50,760 nucleotides of DNA from Anaerolineae bacterium (GTDB lineage Bacteria; Chloroflexota; Anaerolineae; Promineifilales; Promineifilaceae), in NCBI GenBank assembly GCA_007123775.1, contig SLGK01000196.1, positions 1 to 50,760 of the forward strand, written 5' to 3'. Shown one piece after another: positions 45,399-50,760 of this stretch. The position numbers and the translations under genes are program-made. Within the stretch, counting starts at the first letter, position 1. The number at the start of each line of letters is the position of its first letter. Below the pieces are notes generated by a model that saw nothing but the letters and a program-made list of their open reading frames with translations, was not told the origin of the DNA and made no database searches.

Positions 45399-45425
45399 GC
45401 CATACGGCCGTTTCTTAGGTAATAT
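45397..45425 (+). promoter_or_regulatory. promoter of the NACHT-like gene
   Basis: TTGCCA (45397-45402), 17-bp spacer, TAATAT (45420-45425). The -35 overlaps the terminator U-tract, and an ACGGCCGT copy lies in the spacer. Confidence 0.6.
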
Positions 45426-45457
45426 GCTAGTGACCTTGATGATATTCACTCTTTTGC

Positions 45458-47968
45458 GTGGCGCTGGATAACACTTTGCCTTTCATTCAATTGCAACTCA
45501 ACTTGCGCTGGCCGCCCGACATGCCCTCCTTCTTGCTGGGACTGGTGCTGGGCATCCTGCTAACGGTCGCCTTTTTCTACTGGCTGCCCACACTGCGCCT
45601 GTGGCGCGGCCGTGCGGTGGCCCGCGGACGCCAGACGCTGGCCTGGTTCCGTTCTGGTGCTGAGGTGCGTTACCAGGCTGAAACGGCCGAATACCTGACC
45701 CAACACCATTTGGGTCAACAGTGGGGCCAACTGGCTGACATAGTGACTCTGCCTCGATTACTTCTGCCAACATCAGAGGTTGATCCCCAGACCATTGCTC
45801 AGTGGCACACCAACCAGCTTGCCCGCGTTTGGCCCGAATTGGCGGCCAGGGTTGCTTTGCCCCCACTACCGGGTGTTGGCCTTCAATCGCTGCTGGCTAA
45901 TGGCCAGCGGGTGGTGATTAGCGCCCCGGCGGGCGGCGGTAAGACCACGCTATTGGCTTACAGTGCCTACCTGTGTGCGACCAGCAAGGAACAACCGCTG
46001 CCGTCTGTTGTGCCTGCTTATCTCCATCTGGCCGAGTTGGACGTAAGCCCCTATACCCCAATCGAATCGGCTGAGACAGCCGAAACACCAGAGCCGCCCG
46101 ACCCTTTAGTGCCTCTTGTTACGGCTCTGCAGCGATGCCTGTCACCGTTGACCGCGCGCGGTCTCAAAGCGCTGTTTCAGCGCAAGTTAAAGGCGGGTCA
46201 GGTGCTTTTGCTGCTGGATGGCTGGGACGAATTGCCACCGTCTGCCCGTAAGCCATACCTTGCCTGGTTGATGCAGTTTTTAGAGCTATATCCAGTCGGC
46301 CGCATTGTTATCGGCGTTGGACTGACGGGTTACGGCCGTTTACTCGATGTAGGCTTTACCTATACCCAAATCTTGCCCTGGCGTCAGCGAGAAATCGAAG
46401 CTTTTGCCGCTGGTTGGGCCGTGGCGCTCAATAACAACCCGTTGCGCTTTGACCGATATTGGCGGCCCGGTATGACCCCATTAGAAACCAGTCTGCGTTT
46501 TTGGCTGACCAGTTTGAACGGCCAGACCAACGCGGCTCAAAAACCCCACCGTCAGGTTGATTTATTGGCCCAGGCGTTACCCTTGTTTTGTTCCTCAGTC
46601 GAAGGCTGGGAAGAGGAAGAAGCGACAAAAACAGCGTTGCTTCACTTCTGGCAGCGTCTGGCCCACCATATGCTCGTCACGGAGCAGCTTTTGTTGTCTA
46701 AGGAAGAGTTGGCTCGACTGGCCCTGGAAGCGGCGGATGGTCAAGACGTCAAGGAGTGGGCTGCTCGGCTCCAGAAAAGTGTTCAGAAGTGTCAACTCTT
46801 TATCCCAGTTAAAGGTATTGGTTTCCGTTTTCGCAGTCTGATCTGGCGTGATTATCTGGCCGCGGTCTATCTGGCCCGCCTCCACGACCTCAAGGCGGTT
46901 CAGGCCGCTTTGAAAAATCCCTATTGGCAGCGCGTCGTTTGCTATTATGTGGCTCAACCTGAAATCCCGTCCACTGTCATCGGGCAATTGGCTAACGCCC
47001 TGCTGCAAGCTGCCGACCGCACCCCCACCCGCAAAGAGCTGTTTCAGGTTGCCGCCTGGCTGCCGGAGTTGGAAGAGGGTATGGGCGATTGGCAGCGCCA
47101 GGTGCTTGTTTTGTTGGGTCAAATTGTGCGTCAGACCAGTTTCCCCAGGCTCCTGCGCCAAAGGGCTGCCGCGACCCTGGCTCAAACAGGCGAGCAAGGG
47201 GTGTTTACCTTTGCGACCCAACTATTGGATCGCTCTGATTCATTCTTGCGCCAGATGGGGGTCATGGCTCTTTCATGCCTGGGTTTGCAACGGCCGCAAG
47301 AGGTTATCCGGCGTCTGGTTGACTGCTTGAACGATGGCGCAGCCGATGTGCGCCTGGCTTCTGTGCAAGCGCTGGCCTGGTTGCCCCATCCGCTGACCGA
47401 GGAGTCACTGTTGACTGCTCTCATAAATGGCGACGACGATGTGAGTCGAGCTGTGGCTGAGGGCCTTGCCCTACGCGGTTCAGAGGGGCTGGCGTTTTTG
47501 CAAGAAGCGCTGGTTGATGAAGCGGTTCATGTACGCCGGGCGGCTGTCTATGGTTTACTCATGGCAACTAACGCACAAGTTATTCCCTGGCTAGAAAAAG
47601 TAGAAAGAGAGGACAAAGAGTGGTTGATCCGTTCGGCTTCTACAGAGGTGCTGGAGATGATTCAGGCCAGGCAGAAGTTGGCCTGGACGCCACTTGATCT
47701 ACGTCAGCAGCGCTGGCTGGTAGAATTTGCAGCCCATGATGGCCGGGCGGTTCCGGGAGGTGCGGCAGCTTTGCCTTTTTTGGTGCAGGTATTGTCGGAA
47801 GCGACCCAGCCCAAGATGCGGGCTGCGGCCGCCGTGAGCCTGGGGCTGCTGCCCGCGTATAAAGTGATACCTGCTTTAGAAACGGCCGTTCGTGATGACA
47901 GCGGGCAGGTGAGCGAGGCAGCCTTTGGTGCCCTTTGCACCATTCGTCGTGCTTATGAGTTGCCATGA
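45458..47968 (+). CDS. membrane-anchored NACHT-type NTPase with HEAT-like repeats
   Basis: The 836-residue protein has one N-terminal membrane helix (about 22-44, MPSFLLGLVLGILLTVAFFYW) and a basic stretch facing the cytoplasm. Its STAND/NACHT NTPase domain has Walker A APAGGGKTT (156-164, Lys162) and Walker B LLLLDGWDELP (Asp254, Asp257, Glu258). After a helical middle region come HEAT/PBS-lyase-like alpha repeats (about 560-830, e.g. DVRLASVQALAWLPH and VHVRRAAVYGLL). Such proteins act as signalling or oligomerising switches; some bacterial NACHT proteins are anti-phage sensors. No effector domain is seen. The GTG start has no clear SD. The gene overlaps the next by ATGA. Confidence 0.82.
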   Translation: MALDNTLPFIQLQLNLRWPPDMPSFLLGLVLGILLTVAFFYWLPTLRLWRGRAVARGRQTLAWFRSGAEVRYQAETAEYLTQHHLGQQWGQLADIVTLPRLLLPTSEVDPQTIAQWHTNQLARVWPELAARVALPPLPGVGLQSLLANGQRVVISAPAGGGKTTLLAYSAYLCATSKEQPLPSVVPAYLHLAELDVSPYTPIESAETAETPEPPDPLVPLVTALQRCLSPLTARGLKALFQRKLKAGQVLLLLDGWDELPPSARKPYLAWLMQFLELYPVGRIVIGVGLTGYGRLLDVGFTYTQILPWRQREIEAFAAGWAVALNNNPLRFDRYWRPGMTPLETSLRFWLTSLNGQTNAAQKPHRQVDLLAQALPLFCSSVEGWEEEEATKTALLHFWQRLAHHMLVTEQLLLSKEELARLALEAADGQDVKEWAARLQKSVQKCQLFIPVKGIGFRFRSLIWRDYLAAVYLARLHDLKAVQAALKNPYWQRVVCYYVAQPEIPSTVIGQLANALLQAADRTPTRKELFQVAAWLPELEEGMGDWQRQVLVLLGQIVRQTSFPRLLRQRAAATLAQTGEQGVFTFATQLLDRSDSFLRQMGVMALSCLGLQRPQEVIRRLVDCLNDGAADVRLASVQALAWLPHPLTEESLLTALINGDDDVSRAVAEGLALRGSEGLAFLQEALVDEAVHVRRAAVYGLLMATNAQVIPWLEKVEREDKEWLIRSASTEVLEMIQARQKLAWTPLDLRQQRWLVEFAAHDGRAVPGGAAALPFLVQVLSEATQPKMRAAAAVSLGLLPAYKVIPALETAVRDDSGQVSEAAFGALCTIRRAYELP

Positions 47969-48483
47969 AACCATTGCTAGGCACACCGCTTAAGCGTTTC
48001 TTACGTGACTACAAGCGGGCCAACCCGCCGCGCCATGAGCTGGTAGCCCTGCTGCAAAGCGTCGAATATCCGGCCAACGTCGGCTCTGTGTTTCGTGTAG
48101 CAGATGGCGTGGGGGTTGATGAACTGATTTTGACAGGCATTACGCCCACGCCGCCCCATCCGGCCATAGATAAAGTCGGCCGTTTCAAAAGCCTGCGCGT
48201 CAACTGGCGCTATGAGCAAGACCCGGTAGTGGCTATTCGTGGTCTCAAGGCCGATGGCTACCAAATTGTGGCTGTGGAACTGGCTGAGGGAGCCGTTCCC
48301 TATCATCAGCATCACTACGCCCCCAAAACCTGCCTGGTGGTAGGACACGAGGATCACGGCGTGACCAAAGCGACGTTGGCGGCCTGCGACACGGCCGTTT
48401 TTCTGCCCATGTACGGTAAGGGTCGCTCCCTCAACGTCCATGTGGCCCTGAGCATAGTGCTGTATCATATTCGACATTCGTAA
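47965..48483 (+). CDS. TrmH/SpoU-family RNA 2'-O-methyltransferase
   Basis: The 172-residue SPOUT methyltransferase has a trefoil-knot fold. Motif 1 is NVGSVFRVADGVGVDEL (near 38), motif 2 LVVGHEDHGVTKATL (near 123; GHEDHG in place of the usual GNEGxG), and motif 3 LPMYGKGRSLNVHVALSIVLY (near 147). It should methylate a ribose in tRNA or rRNA using S-adenosylmethionine; the exact target cannot be read. It lacks the N-terminal substrate-binding domain of the longer rRNA enzymes. Its ATG lies within the stop of the NACHT-like gene, so it is translationally coupled. Confidence 0.88.
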   Translation: MKPLLGTPLKRFLRDYKRANPPRHELVALLQSVEYPANVGSVFRVADGVGVDELILTGITPTPPHPAIDKVGRFKSLRVNWRYEQDPVVAIRGLKADGYQIVAVELAEGAVPYHQHHYAPKTCLVVGHEDHGVTKATLAACDTAVFLPMYGKGRSLNVHVALSIVLYHIRHS

Positions 48484-48522
48484 CAAACCTAGCTCTATGG
48501 CAATTCAAGGGGTTGATAAGCC

Positions 48523-48584
48523 CGTAATGCGTAAAACGTAAAACGTAACCAGAGAGACCTTACGCATTACGCTTTACGTTTTAC
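48523..48584. repeat. double inverted repeat of CGTAAAA / CGTAATG words before purD
   Basis: CGTAATGCGTAA (48523-48534) is complementary to 48560-48571, and GTAAAACGTAAA (48531-48542) to 48573-48584. The arms overlap, so the two hairpins are mutually exclusive. Confidence 0.82.
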
Positions 48585-48633
48585 GGTAAACCCCGCGAAA
48601 TCCTGAAGACCCGTTTTTATCTGGTGGAAACCC

Positions 48634-49902
48634 ATGACTCAACAAACCATTCTTGTTATCGGCTCCGGCGGGCGTGAACATGCCCTGGTCTGGAAGATCG
48701 CCCAATCCCCCTTAGTGAAGCAGATTTACGCCGCGCCCGGCAACGGCGGCACGGCCGCTTTAGCCACCAATGTTCCCATCCCGGCCCACGATGTGGCCGG
48801 GCTGCTGGCGTTTGCCCAGGAAAAGGGGGTAGACCTGACCGTTGTTGGTCCCGAAGACCCCTTAGCTGCCGGGCTGGTGGACCAGTTTCAGGCGGCCGGG
48901 CTGGCGGTCTTTGGCCCGTCACAGGCAGCAGCGCAGCTAGAAGCCTCGAAGGCGTTTGCCAAGCAGTTTATGCAGGAGGCGGGCATTGCTACGGCCGCGT
49001 ACCAAACCTTTACTGACTTTGAAACGGCCGTTGCCACCGTCCGTCAGCAAAGTGGCAAGCTGGTGGTCAAAGCCAGCGGCCTGGCGGCGGGCAAGGGGGT
49101 CATTATGTGCCCAACCCCGACCGAGGCCGAAGCCGCCTTGCGCGATATGATGCTCGACCAGGCGTTTGGCGCGGCCGGGCAAGAGGTGGTCGTGGAGGAG
49201 TGGCTGGAAGGACCGGAACTCTCACTGCTCGCCTTTTGTGACGGCCGTTCCGTGGTGCCTATGCTGCCCGCCCGCGATCACAAACGGGCCTATGACGGCG
49301 ATCAGGGGCCAAACACGGGCGGCATGGGTGTCTATGCCCCGCCGCCCGATGTAGATGAGTCGTTGATAGCAACCATCACCCGCACCGTGCTGGAACCGAC
49401 GGTCCGGGGCATGGCCGAGCGGGGTACGCCTTACGTGGGGGTACTCTACGCCGGGCTGATGTTGACGGCCGAAGGGCCAAAGGTGCTGGAGTTTAACTGC
49501 CGCTTTGGTGACCCGGAAACGCAGGTGATTTTACCCATGCTGACCAGCGATCTGGTGGCGATTATGTGGGCTTGTATCGACGGCCGTTTAACGCCTGATC
49601 TGGTGCAGCGTCGCCCTGGTGCCTGTGCCACCGTCGTCATGGCCGCGCCCGGCTATCCGGGCAGTTATCCCAAGGGGCTGCCCATCAGCGGCATAGACGA
49701 GGCTGAATCATTGGCTGATGTGCTGGTCTTTCAGGCAGGAACGGCCGTTACCGGGGCTGGTCAATTAGTCACCAGCGGCGGTCGGGTATTGGCGGTTAGT
49801 GGGGTGGGGGATGGTTTGGCAACGGCCGTTAACCGGGCTTACGAGGGTGTGGCTCATATTCACTTTGATCAGGCCCATTATCGCCGCGATATCGGCCGTT
49901 AA
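48634..49902 (+). CDS. purD: phosphoribosylamine-glycine ligase (GAR synthetase)
   Basis: The 422-residue ATP-grasp enzyme catalyses step 2 of purine synthesis, joining glycine to phosphoribosylamine. It has the N-terminal motif ILVIGSGGREHALVWKI, PGNGGTA (near 37), and the ATP-grasp segment VVKASGLAAGKGV (near 147). The signature RDHKRAYDGDQGPNTGGMG lies near 212 and EFNCRFGDPETQ near 287. Length is typical. There is no strong SD. It has several ACGGCCGT copies in its coding sequence. The stop overlaps that of the convergent downstream gene. Confidence 0.96.
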   Translation: MTQQTILVIGSGGREHALVWKIAQSPLVKQIYAAPGNGGTAALATNVPIPAHDVAGLLAFAQEKGVDLTVVGPEDPLAAGLVDQFQAAGLAVFGPSQAAAQLEASKAFAKQFMQEAGIATAAYQTFTDFETAVATVRQQSGKLVVKASGLAAGKGVIMCPTPTEAEAALRDMMLDQAFGAAGQEVVVEEWLEGPELSLLAFCDGRSVVPMLPARDHKRAYDGDQGPNTGGMGVYAPPPDVDESLIATITRTVLEPTVRGMAERGTPYVGVLYAGLMLTAEGPKVLEFNCRFGDPETQVILPMLTSDLVAIMWACIDGRLTPDLVQRRPGACATVVMAAPGYPGSYPKGLPISGIDEAESLADVLVFQAGTAVTGAGQLVTSGGRVLAVSGVGDGLATAVNRAYEGVAHIHFDQAHYRRDIGR

Positions 49903-50459
49903 CGCCAGTTAACATCATACCTGAATAGGGCAAAGCCTGACCAGACCCACCCAATGCCAAAAAGAATGCCAACCAATGGGATAAGCACGCCTTGAAAAGT
50001 TGCCGTGCCTGTGGTTATTGTAGCAATAAAGGAAAAAGAAATAACGCCTAAAACCATGAGGGGTATGCCCTGATTACCGGGGTAAGTTGTTAGAAAACTG
50101 GCCCCAGTTAAGAGCAGCCCCACACCTAACAGATTAAATCCTAACACAAACTGCGACCAATCGCCCAGGCTGTTTGGAAACATACCAGTGAAAGTATAAT
50201 TAAGAACCAACAACAAGCCTACCAGAGACAAGCTGCTGCCAGCCCACCCTAACCAGTGACTATCCCGGGAGCAGAAAATGGTTAGAGGGGCGAGAAGAAA
50301 TGCAAGAAAGAGAAAAAAAGGAATGGCCAGATACAACTCATCAAATCCCTGCGACGTAACTCTTTCTACCCCAAACATGGCGTACAACAAAAGCATACAC
50401 CATAATGTGCCACCAAGTATTCCACTACTCGCAGCGAGCAATCGAATAGCGTAGATCAT
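49899..50459 (-). CDS. six-helix integral membrane protein, unknown function
   Basis: The 186-residue protein is very hydrophobic, with about six membrane spans (near 8-30, 44-64, 70-92, 106-128, 134-154, 158-178) and no recognisable catalytic motif. ATG is preceded by AAGGAG (9-bp spacing), so translation is plausible. The stop lies inside GTTAAC and overlaps the purD stop by 4 bp. The lower GC and simple composition are unlike the neighbours. Family not recognised. Confidence 0.7.
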   Translation of the reverse strand: MIYAIRLLAASSGILGGTLWCMLLLYAMFGVERVTSQGFDELYLAIPFFLFLAFLLAPLTIFCSRDSHWLGWAGSSLSLVGLLLVLNYTFTGMFPNSLGDWSQFVLGFNLLGVGLLLTGASFLTTYPGNQGIPLMVLGVISFSFIATITTGTATFQGVLIPLVGILFGIGWVWSGFALFRYDVNWR

Positions 50460-50525
50460 GATTAAAGCTCCTTGCCCTCAACCCCGATTGGGATGCCGGG
50501 GACATCATAAATGGTAAACTTGAGA

Positions 50526-50609
50526 TCAGTTCGCCAGAGAATGGTGAAAACCGGGCCAAATGTGACGGGCTTCCAAATAGGGGTCCATACCCGGAAAAGG
50601 CGAACTCAT
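50526..50609 (-). pseudogene. DUF4058 N-terminal remnant
   Basis: On the minus strand, ATG at 50609 behind GGAGG (about 10 bp upstream) opens 27 codons beginning MSSPFPGMDPYLEARHIW. This is the distinctive start of DUF4058 proteins (S-PFPGMDPYLE..-W-.FH). A TGA ends it, whereas the family is normally over 200 residues. No continuation of the family is seen in other frames downstream, where the membrane-protein gene begins instead. The start region is well preserved, so truncation looks recent. Confidence 0.7.
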
Positions 50610-50670
50610 GTTATACTTGCCTCCGAATCGACTATATCAGGTATGGTTCAAGTCAGCTTGACAATTTACT

Positions 50671-50745
50671 GACCGAGGACGGAGGACGAAAGACCGATAA
50701 CCAGAGTAAATTCCGTCCTTCGTCTTCGGTCCTCCGTCAAAATTT
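50671..50745. repeat. GAGGACG-type heptamers with imperfect inverted repeat
   Basis: GACCGAG-GACGGAG-GACGAAA units (from 50671) and partly complementary CCGTCCTTCGTCTTCGGTC-type words (from 50712) form a roughly 25-bp imperfect stem. The words match those in the sdhD-sdhA spacer. Confidence 0.75.
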
Positions 50746-50760
50746 GTAAAGTTAGCTGCC

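Noticed and set aside
50462-50609. Continuation of the DUF4058 gene by frameshift into the FTIYDVPGIPIGVEG frame
   Set aside because: That frame does not resemble the DUF4058 family after its start, so a single frameshift does not restore a gene.

Overview
The window looks like a chromosomal segment (about 55% GC by impression) of a Chloroflexota bacterium, most likely class Anaerolineae. This is an inference. It rests on very large secreted subtilases with DUF4397 modules, an SpoIIIAA-like/R3H ATPase, an FmdB zinc-ribbon protein, intergenic spacers built from 7-bp tandem words, and a palindrome (ACGGCCGT) repeated throughout. No rRNA, tRNA, CRISPR array or insertion sequence was found.

Left part (1-14.8 kb), housekeeping. 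A partial ATPase and a TOPRIM-like partner overlap by one base and resemble OLD-type two-gene modules. Then come a DnaJ/CbpA chaperone, a small unknown protein, a double universal stress protein, and a complete succinate dehydrogenase operon (sdhC-sdhD-sdhA-sdhB, minus strand). These are followed by a GNAT-like protein, an R3H ATPase, thymidylate kinase, an FmdB protein, guanylate kinase and an L-lactate permease. Many gene boundaries here are occupied by heptamer repeats that start on the stop codon of the upstream gene; one such tract lies in frame inside the permease gene.

Centre (14.8-45.4 kb), the most unusual region. Five giant secreted S8 proteases (A-E: 2613, 1835, 1339, 2276 and 1338 aa) lie head to tail. 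All have signal peptides and intact Asp/His/Ser triads. They are built from shuffled modules: PA, Fn3-like, choice-of-anchor J, DUF4397, carboxypeptidase-regulatory-like, Kelch and GATase-like. A+B and C+E form paralogous pairs, D is a third type, and E is a C/D mosaic. Four end in a short YLPII-type tail; in A the tail instead sits inside a circularly permuted cassette in the catalytic domain. Each gene is followed by an intrinsic terminator, four of the five made of two ACGGCCGT palindromes, and the terminator tail runs directly into the -35 box of the next gene. Each mRNA has a leader of about 300-400 nt with a strong Shine-Dalgarno box far upstream of the gene, in three cases followed by a one- or two-residue start-stop ORF. 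This suggests five separately transcribed, post-transcriptionally controlled exoprotease units.

Right part (45.4-50.8 kb). A membrane-anchored NACHT-type NTPase with HEAT-like repeats overlaps a TrmH/SpoU RNA methyltransferase by ATGA. Then come purD, a convergent six-helix membrane protein, and a decayed DUF4058 N-terminus.
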